Below, one piece after another: positions 48,007 to 61,600 of a stretch of 64,000 nt of DNA (its first letter is position 1; every line of letters starts with the position of its first letter). The notes under the pieces were generated by a model. That model saw nothing but the letters and a program-made list of their open reading frames with translations. It was not told where the DNA came from and made no database searches. Both the position numbers and the translations under genes were made by a program. This DNA comes from Dipteronia dyeriana. Its lineage: Eukaryota > Streptophyta > Magnoliopsida > Sapindales > Sapindaceae. The stretch lies in contig CM065299.1 of the NCBI GenBank assembly GCA_032871835.1, positions 28,165,074-28,229,073 on the forward strand, written 5' to 3'.

Positions 48007-49693
48007 CACATTTAAGAAAAAAAATGTTTTATGGTAACGAAAAATCATTGTAACAGGTTGTTCACGAAGGTTAAAAAATATCATTAATCATGTTTGTATC
48101 AGTTTTTGACGTTTTAAAAGCATCATAATTTTATGATGTTTTAAAAACATTATAATTTTTTAACATTATTTAACGTCATGATAGCTATAGAATATCGTCA
48201 ACTTACTTTTTTATATAAAAATATATAATAAAAATCATCATAAATTTCATTATTTGAAAAATAATAATTAATTTTGCAATTTAAAAATAATAATAATAAC
48301 TTTTATTACATTTATAAATAGTAAATAAATATAATATAATATAATTGAAATTGTATATTACTAATACAAAAACATTTATAAATAAGAACTATCAAAATAA
48401 TATGCAATTTCATTTAAACTCAACGGAAATTCCATTACATATATTCTTAAAGAACATAAATTTTGTTACATATTTCTTCTACTAACATATATAAAATGAA
48501 CTATTTTATGTGTACATCTCTCTCTAAGGTATCAACATGTTCTACTTTTAAGATCTGTAAATTAGTTGTTATCCTTTCAAGATCTTTTCTTTTTGCTAGA
48601 TGCAACCCAAGTAATAAATCTGTAAAAGTTGAATCAAGTTTTCGATTATAATATTTTCAAAATGACTATAAAATCAAGTAAACTAAAATGAATATATATA
48701 ATATATATAGTCTTTTTTCTTTTTTGATATATTCATGATATAGTCTTAAGGAAATGTAAATAATATGTTTGTTTAAAAAAATAAAAATGAACTCACTCAG
48801 AAGATAACTTCTTGTCAAGAATCATGATGTATTGACGATTTGTATGGTGTGTGATGATGTGGTGATGAAAATCCACAGTTTTGAAAACCGTGATTATGAA
48901 ATCCGGCAACTTTAGATGGCGTGGTGACAAATCCGATGGTTTTGGATATCGTGGCCACAAAATCTTGTGGTGTTGACGAAGATGTTCGGAAACATAAAAG
49001 AGTAGTTATGAAGTTTCAAGTGTAAAACAGATTTTGGATATAAATTGCATCGTATAACAATGGGGAGCAAAAGAGTGGTTGCTGTGTAAAGATATAATAA
49101 TTAGGGATAGGTTTGTGATTTATTTATATAAGAGAAAAGATTGTAAGATTGTGTACACTTATGAGTATGGTTCACATTATAACAGCCAGAAAGGACATAA
49201 CATATATCATTTTTGAGTAAATAATTAACTTATATATAAAATTATATATTATTAAAATAAATAATACCAACTATATAAATAATCAAAATTCTGAATTGAA
49301 ATCACCAATAAAGACTAATAAGATAATTTTTCAATAATTTTATTTTTATAAATATAGCATAAATACTAAATTTATGTTTATTTCTTATTTTTAAATTATT
49401 AACAACGTAATATGATTTTAAATATTAACTTTTCTTGATGGTTTATAAATATTAATTATTCTTGATGGTTTTTAAATATCGACCTCTCTTGACGGTTTTA
49501 AAACGTCAACCGTCATTGATGGTTTTTTAAAACCAAACATTGAATGATGTTATCTATGAGTGTCATTAAGCCTTAACGTTTTTTAAAAACCATCACATTC
49601 TTATGATGGTTTTTAAAAACCATCAGAGAGGGTAGATTGGTTGAAAAAAAATGTCAAGTATAAATGCCATAAAACTTCATATTTCTAGTAGTG
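48007..49693. mobile_element. CACTA (EnSpm)-like non-autonomous element
   Basis: The right end, read inward, is CACTACTAGAAATATGAAG (49693 leftward), a classic CACTA terminus. The left end CACATTTAAGAAAAAAAATG...TTTTATGG is a diverged match. Subterminal blocks repeat motifs of the kind TGATGGTTTTTAAAA and GACGTTTTAAAA in both orientations (about 48100-48180 and 49435-49625), as in CACTA elements. No 3-bp target duplication is evident, and no transposase is present. Confidence 0.6.
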
Positions 49694-50031
49694 ATTCTCA
49701 ACTAATCTCTTAAAAAAATCCACGATCTTATGCTCAAGCTGGAAATATTTTATTGATAGTGTGTAACGAAAATTAAACTGAGAAATGATTTAGTGATCAA
49801 ATGGGTGTGTGAGGGTGAGAGTGAGGCCCCTAGTTTTGATAAAACTTTTCTTTCGGTTACCACCCTAGAATTTTGGCTTTTGTTTATAAAAAAATATGGA
49901 AGGTGCAATGAAGATAAAATCATTTCCCAACATTTTAATGTGCTGTCATTTTCACCCTAGCTATATAATTATATAAGAGAACATGAGTCATGTGGAAGGC
50001 ATCTCGCAGTGCCCTAAAAACACTCAAGGCC

Positions 50032-50035
<4 letters not shown>

Positions 50036-50093
<58 letters not shown>
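50036..50093. repeat. (AT)n microsatellite, 58 bp
   Basis: An uninterrupted alternating AT run in intergenic DNA. Confidence 0.95.
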
Positions 50094-50095
<2 letters not shown>

Positions 50096-52687
50096 GATCA
50101 ATTGGCTTTGATATATTAGTGCATATTGGGCACTAATTAAGAAGATCTCTGCAAAAAAGGAGGATCATGATGAACAATCTCCTAATAGAAATGCCTAGAA
50201 AAACATATATGGTTGGGTAGCTATGATACAACCACGTTGATCTCTTAAATTGGAAGCTTTGCATGTATAATTCTGATATATATGTATGATAAACAATGTT
50301 GCAAGGTTTAATTTAGTCGTCTACGAAACATATTAGTATCAATGGTAATCAACAATTAACAATATCTAGAATCACCATGATCACTTGAGTGATTAAAAAC
50401 CAATGATTAATAACAAAAAGTTAGTTAATTATAATCTTGTGCAACCTTATTAACAAGAAAGCTACTTGCACTAGAGAAAGTCTGTAAAAGCTTGCAATCA
50501 AGGATTATATATCCATGTGATTCCTTCCCTAGAAAAAAGGGCATTATGTTTTCTAGAGAAGGTGACTCTCACTCTCTCTCTCTCTCTCTCAGAGTCTCAC
50601 TCACTAATCACTATCATTCATTTTTTGCCCTTTTTATTCGTAAGTTGTCTTGTCTCTTCTGATACATATAAAAAAACAAACCACTTTTTTTAATTCACAT
50701 ATGATATAATGAAGATGAAGGTTCCTTTGCCATGTAAGAAAACACTAATTTATTTGTAAAGATATATATACTGTACTACTGAGTACTGGCAACGCCACTC
50801 ATCACTAAGGTTGGGGGGCCGGGTTGAGAAATGAGATAGAGGTCAATGGCAATTGTTGGCCATGCATGACCCACTAGAGAAAATCATAAGCAAAAGGATC
50901 TCCGTTCCTGATTAGTGCAACTTAATTAACACCGATCACGTTATAAAGCAAAATTATTATCAAATACGGATTACCGTTTATCCCATATGATAAATTGTGT
51001 AAAATATTTATATATATTATTATATGTGATTAACCTTGATCTAACACAAAAAATTCATATGGAATCCTGCATTAGTAAGTGGCTATCATAAAACACTATA
51101 TATATTTATAATTAATGCTTTTCTTTTTCTTTTTTCTTATATCTTTTAACTTATTGTGTGAATATGCTTACTACAGTTTGATATACGTTTAAAGAAGCCA
51201 ACGTTGATGGCAGAAATTGTACACCCATCTCAGCTTTTGTAACCCTACATGTATAACTCCTAAATTTTTTTATTTTTTTTGAACAGCAACTCCTAATTAA
51301 TTAATTAATGGTTAACTGTAATTTGGACTTTTAAAAGATTTGGGTGAGTACTAATATTGGTCCGGACATCATTGATGATGAGAAGCAAGTTGCAGAAACA
51401 ATTCATTTATATATATGTGAAGTCAGCCATTAATTATACTCAATAACCGTAGATATATAGCTTTTTCTGTGGAAAAATTAGGCGAAAGAATGGTAGAAAA
51501 CAAAGTCTTCTGTTTTCCTTTTTTTAGTTTCAATCTTATCTTTTCAAATATCAATTTGAGTTGGTTTTAAGTCCACGACACCATAAGCACAATATAGCAC
51601 CACTGACCAATTGAATCATGAGCATCAATCGTTGTAGAATCTTCATGTCTGCTGGCTGCTAATAAAGCTAAAAAATATGTGCACGAAAGCAATCTTTTTC
51701 GATAATAATTTTTTTTAGATTTTAACAAGGTCAAGACGTATTGTTGAAGTGGGTTTTTTTGTAGTGGCCATTAATCAGTGTTTGGTGCAATAGAGCTTTC
51801 ACACACACAACAAAGGCATGCATATTTATTGAGTAGATCGAATTAAGATAAATGATTACCATAGAGTCACTTAAATAGTGAAAGTAGTCATATCCTTTAG
51901 AAATTTGATTGGCCATCACTAATAATCCATTAGCCATTTTAATTTCGATCTACAGAAAAATTACAATATAAACTTGGCATGCCCACTTGATGAGAATTCG
52001 CGCATGATTTCAGAGTGGAATCATGATAATTTATCGATTGAAGCCTGACCATATATATTTTCTAGACAATTCTTAAGTGGGTGTTCTGCCTTGCCTTTGT
52101 ATGCCTATATGGATATATAGCTTCTTTATAGGGGTATGAAAATCCAAGTGGATGTTGACAGTAAAATGGTACTCTAATAGAAGAAAAACTGGAGCAGTCT
52201 CCCATGGCAACATGTGGACATGTAAAGAACTTGGACCACTAGTACTACTCAATCTCAACTTGATATATTCTTCAATGATCGATTCCATATATATATATAT
52301 TCAAATGTCGATCATCAAAGAGAGAATGATTCATGGGCTCTCTATGGTTCTAGTAATCGGCCTCGGCGAGGAAGGTCTAATCAGTCTTCTTAGGTGGCTT
52401 GGCTTCACACCGTTTATATATATATATATATATATATATATTTTTAGTCCAAAACAGTATTGTTTTGACTAATTCGGTTTCACCGTCTAGTCAGTCTAGG
52501 CGTTAGGCACCAATCTACCGTACCACTGGCTACTAACATCTACTAGAACGATGTTCTATATATACATAGTACTGATCTATGTATTGGGATGCATAATGAT
52601 GGTGATCAGATGATATATTATCATGATTATTTGATTGTAATCAAAATTGTTTTTAATTAATGTATCAAAGTCTCATTAATTTCTGAT
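50094..52687. other. Gene-free intergenic DNA
   Basis: It is AT-rich and contains a (CT)n run (about 50570-50590) and (AT)n runs near 52290 and 52418-52441. I see no supported gene, RNA or transposon ends here. Confidence 0.6.
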
Positions 52688-55437
52688 TGTAGCACCCCAA
52701 ATCCGGGACCCAACGGATCGGGATGCTACGTAATCCAGACCTTACAAAAACCTTAATTTACAATAGTCACAACTTATATCATCAATAATGTATCCACAAA
52801 TTTCAACATATATATCTGATACCATTCATTTCACTAAAATCTCTAGAGTCTAACTTAATTACAATATTAACAAATACGGACACTTACAATACATACACAC
52901 AAAGAATCAAATTCTTCCGAACGATACATATCTCCAATATGATAATGTAATCTCCATCACTTCTATGACCAAAAACTCAATCTGCAAAATGGTGGTGACG
53001 AGGGGTGATCCGTCAACTCGGTAAGTAAATTCATGCATAACACGTAAAAATAAAATGGCCTTTGTAAAACGTTTACCTTCAAAATCTTGATAATAAACAT
53101 TTCAGGGAATTTAAACAATAAAACATATTATAAAACGTGAATTAACATTTGAATACAATATACGTACTCAATATCAATAAAACGGTTGAAGCAATACTTT
53201 AAAATATCTCCATTCACATTCTTAAATCATAAAACATTTCATTAAGAGGATATACGATACTAAATCAAATGATTATCTATTAATCCTAACTTAAAACAGT
53301 AAAACACTATAATTTTATGGGAGTAAACGGTACAATTCATTCACTTTATAAAACGGTGAGTAAATTATTTTACAGTATAAACAGTATGCATTAATCTATT
53401 TTGGAAAGCGGTAAGCTCATGTCTCGTAGTGTCACAAGTACCCGTGTGACACGGCAATAACAGTATATCACAATTACCCGTGTGACGCGGTAATAACAGT
53501 ATGTCACAATTACCCGAGTGACGCGACAACAATATGTGTGCACACAATATCCCAGCTGGGCCAATAACAATAACGTCAACTACTGAACAAATAGTCAAAA
53601 CGGTTTTATAAATTCATATACATTTGAAATCAGTAGTATGTCGGTACTCAGTATAGATAACAATAGAATTCTTAGTAGAACCATTTCAGTATAAATAACA
53701 ATAGTCAAATTGTATTCAAAATATATAAGGAATTTAGTTCAAGGTCATTAATACCAAATACTTATAAAAGAAATCTTACTTAAAATCGGTGAAATCCTTA
53801 ACAAAGTATGATAGAGTATAAAATATAAAATGGTAGGGATATTAGAATCAATATTTCGATAATTTGAAACATAAATATGTCATATAAACATTTGAAAACA
53901 TGAAAGTGCTTGTTACATATTATAAACATTTTGGAAAAACATTATACATCATGGATGAGTTTAATTATCTCGAATACGAACGAATCGGATCTAGTTCTAA
54001 AAGCTCAAGCATCACTCAAACTTATCAATTTACAAATTGATTTACTGTCATAACCTTATCACCGCAGTAAGGTAAATCAACATAAGCTTCACATATATAG
54101 AACTATACTTAGAAATCAAGTTTCCAGCTAATACAACTGACCATCCTCTGATCTCCGATTTTTAATAATTTCTCTGCAGCTCCAAATATTATGAAATTTA
54201 ACATGGATTGTCTAGACATTATGAAAATACTGCAGTAAAAGTTTCAATTCAATCTAGGATCGATAGTATGTCCAAACAATTAATTATATTCTTACTTATC
54301 CCAAATCTGTCCAGTAGAGACCTTAGTCAACCACAGTCCACTCCGAAATTTATATAAATATTTCTACTCATGTATAAATTATGAAACTTTGCAGATGTAA
54401 TCTAGACATATAGGGTAATCTACATTAAAAAATTTCAAACCAATACGGAGTGATTAGATCATACAACAATACCAATATTTCATGGTTCCCGAAACTATCC
54501 AGCAGAAAAGGAAATCTGACCTCTGTCTACTCTAGGAATTATAAAACTATTTCTACACATGTAAAGATCACGAAATTTAGCCGAATGATAATATACTCAT
54601 ATGCCTACATCTGTGTAAATTTTCATAATTTTCCCACATTAATAACCAACCCAAAACAGATTTACGAAATGTAGCTGGTCTAGTAAAACAGAGGATTTCA
54701 GCAACCTCTATGCCAATTCGAAAATTCTATAAAAAATCATGATCTGGACCATGAACTATGGAATTAATATAAATCAATCCTATACATGTCTATTATCATA
54801 AATGATTCATAAAAATCAGTCTAACATATCTAAGAAATCATTGACATGGGAAGGATAGAACAACTTACTTAGCACCAATATCTTCAAACTATTGTTCGTC
54901 TTATGTTTCTGTCCAGCTCTGTTCGGAGCCTTAGATCTCTTCATAGGGAACTTCAATTTACATCTCCACCGTCCAAAATCAAGAACTATCGAAGTAGAAC
55001 ATACTGACAAAATTCGAGATCAATCGGACCACAAATTGACCTCTGAATTGTCATCAAAATAAAACTGGACAGTGACTCAAAAATCCCAATACAACTCTCT
55101 CTCTCCATTCATTTGTTTGTTCCATTTTTTTTTCCCCTTTCAACTCATCGAATGCGTAGGACATTATAAACTTACCTTTTGAGTTACCCTAAATTAAGTT
55201 TAGGTCAACTAGCAACTTAAGCAAACTTAAGTCTTAGCATTTAAAATAAGGACAAGTCCAAATACTAATCAATTTGGGTCCAGCCCAAATCATTATTTCT
55301 CTTGTCACAATTATAATCTCACCAATACTGTTATTTTGGACCTCAAACCTTGTAGAAACTAAGTTGAGTCTAAATTCATAATAATTGGAACCAACTACCT
55401 TAAGGACGGTTTGACCATTTTTTTTTTAGATATTACA
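52688..55437 (-). repeat. Solo LTR, 2.75 kb, probably Gypsy type
   Basis: It begins TGTAGCACCCC and ends GATATTACA, flanked by a perfect 5-bp duplication CTGAT (52683-52687 and 55438-55442). Read on the minus strand it ends ...GTCCCGGATTTGGGGTGCTACA, the style of large plant Gypsy LTRs. There is no second copy and no internal genes, so it most likely reflects LTR-LTR recombination. Open frames inside are short and unconvincing. Confidence 0.85.
53425..53535. repeat. Three tandem ~38-bp repeats within the solo LTR
   Basis: The unit GTCACAAGTACCCGTGTGAC (variants GTGACGCGGTAATAACAGTA) is repeated three times at about 53430-53527. Confidence 0.8.
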
Positions 55438-56356
55438 CTGATCATATGTATTGTTGAGTAAGCTAGAATATTGGATGTTTGATTCATATATACCAAGAGA
55501 GTGCTTTTTGACTTTATACATTGATCATGCTAAGAAGACAGAAAAAGAAAAAGGCGAAAAAGAAAAAGCTAGGGCAAAAAGATAGGTTTATTGGTTGTGG
55601 TAATGCTGCAGCACCAGCACCACCTCTGCCACTTGTGTTTCCATATTCTACTTTTAAACCTAACTGTTAACCGTCAAATAATTAACTGATTCTCATCCAT
55701 TTTCCCGATGAAAGTTACATCCATACATATTCTATATCTATAAATCCTTTTCTATTGGATGTGGGTTGATGTAAATCCCCTCAATTTCAAGATGAGAAGC
55801 AATATATATTGCTTTACAGAAAATATATGTATGTTATCAAACTAGGGTTATTTCAAGATTTGCAGATAGAAAATACCTTGGTATATACCCTAGCTAGGAG
55901 TTATCAGAGGTTACTACTTAATTACTAGACTGATTATAATTGGCACATTCAAGTAATTGAAGCAAGTGGTCAAATCATGATACATATATAATTTAACTTG
56001 AGAGATCGATATGTTGGGGAATGGTATATATTCTAGAATCTAGATGCTTAGAATACTATTATATTAATTAATTACAAATTGTATTAGTCGGTTGATTTGA
56101 TTCTGGATGGATTTTTAAAAATTATTTACTTTAATTAATTACCAAACTATTAGAAGTTTAGATTACCATTGAAACCATTCAAATTTAAGTGGTTGATTGG
56201 GAAAAAAAGAAGAAGAAGGAGAAGGAGAACAAACAGAGCTAATTATAAAAAATTAAAAGTTATTTGGGTTCATGCTTTTTCAATTTCACTTTCACACACT
56301 AGCCTATCGCACATATACCTTCATTCACATGTAGACAAAATGCATGATATATAATT

Positions 56357-56505
56357 AATTAATTGTGATTCATTCAATTTTCAGTATCTTTTATTGGTGT
56401 AGCTAGAAAATGTATCTTATATATATATATATATATATACAATTAATTGTGATTCATTCAATTTTCAGTATCTTTTATTGGTGTAGCTAGAAAATGAATC
56501 TTACA
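56357..56505. repeat. Direct duplication of about 60 bp, 84-bp spacing
   Basis: The block beginning AATTAATTGTGATTCATTCA and ending GTGTAGCTAGAAAATG appears twice, separated by an AT run. It lies just upstream of the third MITE. Confidence 0.85.
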
Positions 56506-56524
56506 TATATATATGTATATATAT

Positions 56525-56771
56525 GGATAATGGTAGATATTGTCCATCATTTATATCCAATCTGATGTGACAGTTGGTATGGTATTTTTTTATCAGCTGT
56601 CACATCACTATATTATTATATTTTAATTTTTTTATATTAAAATATTAGATTTAAGGAATATAATTTTCTTTTAATTCAACTCATTCGGTATGATGATATC
56701 ATGTAATATCAGCTGCCACATCAAATTGGATGTAAATGATGGATAAAAGTGTTGGATATCTACTATTATCC
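56525..56771. mobile_element. Mutator-type MITE, copy 3 (247 bp)
   Basis: The ends GGATAATGGTAGATATTG and GATATCTACTATTATCC and the inner arms GATGTGACAG/CTGCCACATC match the family at 45445 and 45803. The flanks TATATATAT and TATATGGAT may be a decayed 9-bp duplication. Confidence 0.75.
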
Positions 56772-57059
56772 TATATGGATAGAAGCTTTAGATAATATAT
56801 ATTTTTTTCTGTTATTCTTCTTTTCCGCGAGTTCACTGGCTATAAGTTTTTGATCATGACACAAAAATAGTGGAATTTCGCACATGTATCATTTCATTTA
56901 GAAAATAATGGCTTGTAGTTCTGACCTTTGGATCCCTATGCTAGATACATCACTTGTCTTTTGAAAGAAAAAAATATATTAATTTATAAATAAAAGAATA
57001 CTTGTACTGCAAAAATCATTACAATTTTTAAAAATAAAATATTTGTAACAAATTCTATG

Positions 57060-57565
57060 ATGCGCATATAGTTCAAATTGGGAAGGAAATAAGCATCGAA
57101 CTCATATCCTGTCCGAATACACTCTGAATATACAAGGATACATATCGGATACACTATTTGGTGTATCCATTGACTTTTTCTTAAGTTTGGCTAGGGATAT
57201 GACGGAGATACGGTAAGGATACATCGATGATACATTTGCAGCAAAAAAAAATATATTTTTAGTTTAAAACGGGGTCAAATTACGATATTACTAAATTGAA
57301 GGGTCAAAATATAATTCTTTAAAATAAATCCTAACTGAAGTTTCTACTTTTTAGGGTTCGTTTCTTATATCATAAATATATTTATATATAAAATATTTTG
57401 AATGAATTATTGGATTACGTTTTTTAAAATATAAAATATAAATACATATTATTTTAATTGACGTATTATGTCGTATTCGTATCCTAATTTTTAAAGATTT
57501 ATTGTATCTACGTATCATACCGTATCCGTATCCGGTATCCCGTATTTATATCCATATGTGTGCAA
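57060..57565. repeat. Unclassified dispersed-type repeat with GTATCC motifs
   Basis: Both ends are dense in GGATAC/GTATCC motifs (CATATCGGATACACTATTTGG on the left, CCGTATCCGTATCCGGTATC on the right, in inverted sense) around an AT-rich centre. This suggests a decayed DNA transposon, but no clean ends are visible. Confidence 0.4.
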
Positions 57566-58539
57566 CAAGATAACAATCAAATCATTCATTATCTCGTAAT
57601 ATATATACTAATCAAATTATTTAAATGTATTTGTGATAATCACAGATTTATGATAAGCTCTATGAAGTCTAGCAATACTTGTAAGAAAAAAAAAACTTGA
57701 GAGATTAAAGAAACTCAAAGAAAAAATAAAGTTAGTAATAGGAGAGAATCTAATGAAAATAAACAAATTAATATTTTCCATCAAGAAAAAGAAGAAAAAA
57801 AAAAGAATGTCTTGGTGAAACAAGCGAAAAAAAAGTTGTAGCTAGTCAATCGAATTTGAAAAAAAATCTTGAGTTCATCATATACCAAAGAAATGAGTTT
57901 GATATCTTGTAAACTAATCAAACTTGAATTGAATTAATTTGAGTGCATTTACACGTGTTGTGCTCCAAGCTATTGATAAAAATAAAATTTCGGGCCAAGC
58001 AAACACACAGCAGCAACTGCATGAGCTAGCTTTGCTGTAACTGTATGTGTGCGCTATGTATTCTGTTGAGGAATCTAGTCCACTTATTCTTATAGTTTTT
58101 CTTTGTGTGAAGAAAACAAGTCTTTAGTTTGCTTTTAACAAAGTATGGGATGGGATGCTTGTGTTGTGACATCTTTTCAGAGTTTTTTTTATTAATTAGA
58201 TGAGAAAAAATAAATTCCAAAATATATTTGGTCAGGTCAAACTCCTTCCTATTCTCACATAGTGATTCCTCTTACTATTTATTAATAAGCTCAATATTTT
58301 CAAAATGGTTCCACCTTTTTCTTTGCATGCTTCCTTCCATTACAGAAGAACCTCTCTCTCTCTCTTTCTCTTCCTTTATCAGGGCTTCTTGGGGTCCTAA
58401 AAAGCTAGTGAAGTGTGATATTGGAGAGAAGGGTATTATAGTAATTTCACATCCACAGAAGGACAAATAGGTACTTTCAGTATAGCTAACTAGGGACACT
58501 TGTTTGGGGTTTCTCCCCCCATCCATCAACCTTTATGAA

Positions 58540-58666
58540 AAAGAATCTAACAAATAGCAATCACAAATGCATATTTAAGAGCCTCACTTCAGCCTTGTCA
58601 TGAAAACTCATCAAAAAACAACACTCCTTAGTCCTTTCTTCATTTCCCTTGACAATTATTGCAAAG
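58540..58666 (+). promoter_or_regulatory. Likely core promoter and 5' UTR of the transporter gene
   Basis: A TATA-like CATATTTAAGAG (about 58569-58580) lies roughly 90 bp before the start codon. A CA-rich 5' leader follows. The assignment is by position and motif only. Confidence 0.4.
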
Positions 58667-61600
58667 ATGGCAAGCAGCAACAATATTGAATCCACACCCA
58701 ACACCACCAACATTTTCTTCTCCAACTATCTCCAGGCCCTCTCCCAGACACCTCACAGGCTGCGAAAGAGAATGCTAGCCACGTGGACGCCAGACGAGGA
58801 GCTCAACCAAGTTCGACTAAGGTCAGGAGCAGACATGAAGAGAAAACTCATGTGGTATGATTTAGTGGCTCTTGGTGTAGGTGGCATGCTTGGTGTTGGT
58901 GTGTTTGTCACCACTGGACCTGTAGCCCTCCAAATCTCAGGCCCTTCTGTCTTCATATCTTATATCATAGCTGGAATATCTGCTCTTCTCTCCTCTCTAT
59001 GTTACACTGAATTCTCTGTTCAGATTCCTGTCGCTGGCGGCGCCTTCAGTTACCTTAGAGTCACTTTTGGTATGTACCATGAACAAATTCATCAAATGTC
59101 ATATATATTATTATTCCTTTGTTTCTTTGTTTAATTGGATTAATGTTATTGTACTAGGAGAATTTGTTGGGTATTTTGCTGGGGCAAATATATTGATGGA
59201 GTATGTGTTATCAAACGCTGCTGTGGCAAGAAGTTTTACGGACTATTTTTGCCAAGCTGTTGGACAACAAGACATCAACTCTTGGAGAGTACAAGTTCAT
59301 GGTCTGGTTAAAGGTTACAACATGTTGGATTTCCCAGCTGTTGCTCTTGTTCTTCTTCTCACCCTCTGCCTCTGCCACAGGTTCTTATGCTTGTAATAAG
59401 AAAATAATGCTCAGTGGAGACAGATTAATGTCACTGGATTTATATATATAAACTAATATTATTTTTCTTCATTTTATAATGAATATCTTTCAGGTTTATA
59501 TTAATATTGGAGTAGAACTATTAAGTGCTGGTTATTGTTGTTGCTACAGTGAATTCTGAAAGTGGTTTTTTCTCTCTCTCTTTTTTGGGGATTGCAGTAC
59601 AAAGGAGAGTTCAATATTGAACCTTATAATGACAGTGTTTCACGTGATATTCTTTGCGTTCATAATAATTGCTGGTTTCTGGAATGGAAGTGGTGACAAC
59701 TTGGTGAAGCCAGGAGGTCTGGCTCCTTTCGGTGTCAAGGGTGTTCTTGACGGAGCAGCCATAGTTTACTTTAGCTATATTGGCTATGACTCAGTTTCAA
59801 CCATGGCCGAAGAGATCCAAAACCCTTCTAAGAGCCTTCCAATCGGCATTGTTGGCTCTGTCCTCGTAGTCTCCTTGCTATACTGCCTCATGGCACTCTC
59901 CTTGTGCATCATGGTGCCTTATAATAAGGTCAGTACCATAATGAACCTCATCTCAATCAGTCATTTCTCCTTTATGTCCACCGATATAATTTAGAACTAT
60001 TACGATACACAGTTATTACAAAGTATACACAATCCTAGTAATTGATTAAGGGCATTGTTGAATCTCGTATATCAATCAGTCGTTTTTTCATCTGTCTGTA
60101 CTAATATAATAATTTTAGTTTCTCAACTATCAACCCTTACATTCAAATGGTATATTATTGTATATAGATAACAAAGGCAGCATCATTTGCAATGGCTTTT
60201 GAAAAAATGGGTTGGAAATGGGCGAGCAATGTGGTTGGAGCCGGAGCAAGCATGGGAATTGTTGCTTCTCTGTTGGTAGCAATGTTAGGCCAAGCTAGGT
60301 ACCTTTGTGTTTTTGGAAGAGCTCGACTAGTGCCATCTTGGTTGGCTAAGGTGCATCCTTCTACAGGAACCCCTTTGAACGCCACTCTCTTCTTGGGTAT
60401 GTTAAAACTCATTAATTTTGTTTTACTTTCTATATATTTCTTACATCATAATAACCTATTATGACTTCCCCTTTAATACTTTCAATTTAAAATCAGCAAC
60501 ACTTGATTTGGGATTGGACCAAATATCGATTGATTGTTTAACAACCCACTTCAGCATTTCTAGGGGGAGAAAATGTTTTTTTTTTTCCTTTCCAAAAAGT
60601 GTAACATTACATGCAGTAATATATATTTTGGAATTTGTACTTTCACATTAGGGTTTATTATATATTGATGATTTAAAATAACAAAAACAAAAACTAAAAA
60701 ACAAATCATAAGTGGTCAGAAGACCAACAAATGAGAGATTTTATTAGAAAGAAGAAAAGAGTATAGAGTTCAAAGAAATTAGTAAAATCCCCATGAGTCC
60801 CAATAGTCCAAGTGAAGCTGACAATACAACTTGGAGGAGAATCCCACCAAACACAATTAAAAATCTTAAGACCTTCATTAGCTAAAATATGTGCCATTAT
60901 AAATCTTTTAAAATGAGGTTGATCCGGTAGTAAAGGCCTCTCATACTCATACTACGAGGTCAAGGGTTCAAGTCACGAATTATTGCTATTATAACGTACA
61001 AGAGATCGATGACAAAATTGACTAGCTTATCATGTCCAAGACACATCAAATCCATGAAATAATAAAAGAGTTTTTTGGATAATGATCAACATCGATCTGT
61101 ACTAATAATATGTTCAATGCATTTTCTTTCTTCCACATCAAATGAAAAACTTAAGTCACTATGGAAAATTTTACTCGGTTACGTATATATAAACCATGTT
61201 TTTGTGTGTTTCAATGTTGTATATATATAGGGCTATGCACAGCATCTATTGCACTCTTCACAGACTTGAACATAGTGCTTGAAATGATCTCAATCAGCAC
61301 ACTCTTGGTGTTCTACCTAGTAGCCAATGCTCTCATCTACCGTAGATACGTGACAATCAGCAACAATCCTCCATTCCACACTCTTGTGTACCTCTCACTC
61401 CTTTCATGTAGTTCAATTGCCTTTGCCATATCCTTAAAATGCGAGCAACAACGATGGGGGATGCCGCTATTCGGCGGGTTCATCATCATCATCACCGCTT
61501 TGTTCCATTACATGGTGCCTTGCTGCAGCAATAATCCAAGGGAATGGTCAGTGCCATTCATGCCGTGGCCAGCCGTTGCGTCGATTTTCCTCAATGTGTT

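Noticed and set aside
53365..53598. A 77-residue repeat protein (LLPRHTGNCD-type repeats)
   Set aside because: It is the translation of short tandem repeats inside the solo LTR, with no start context or splice support.
56169..56354. Small Arg/Lys-rich open frame
   Set aside because: It comes from a GAAGAAGAAGGAGAAGG run. There is no domain or conservation signal.
40788..58666. MicroRNA precursors or tRNA genes in the gene-free gap
   Set aside because: I looked for well-known plant miRNA sequences and intact tRNA box A/box B pairs and saw none I could defend. Short hairpins there belong to MITEs.
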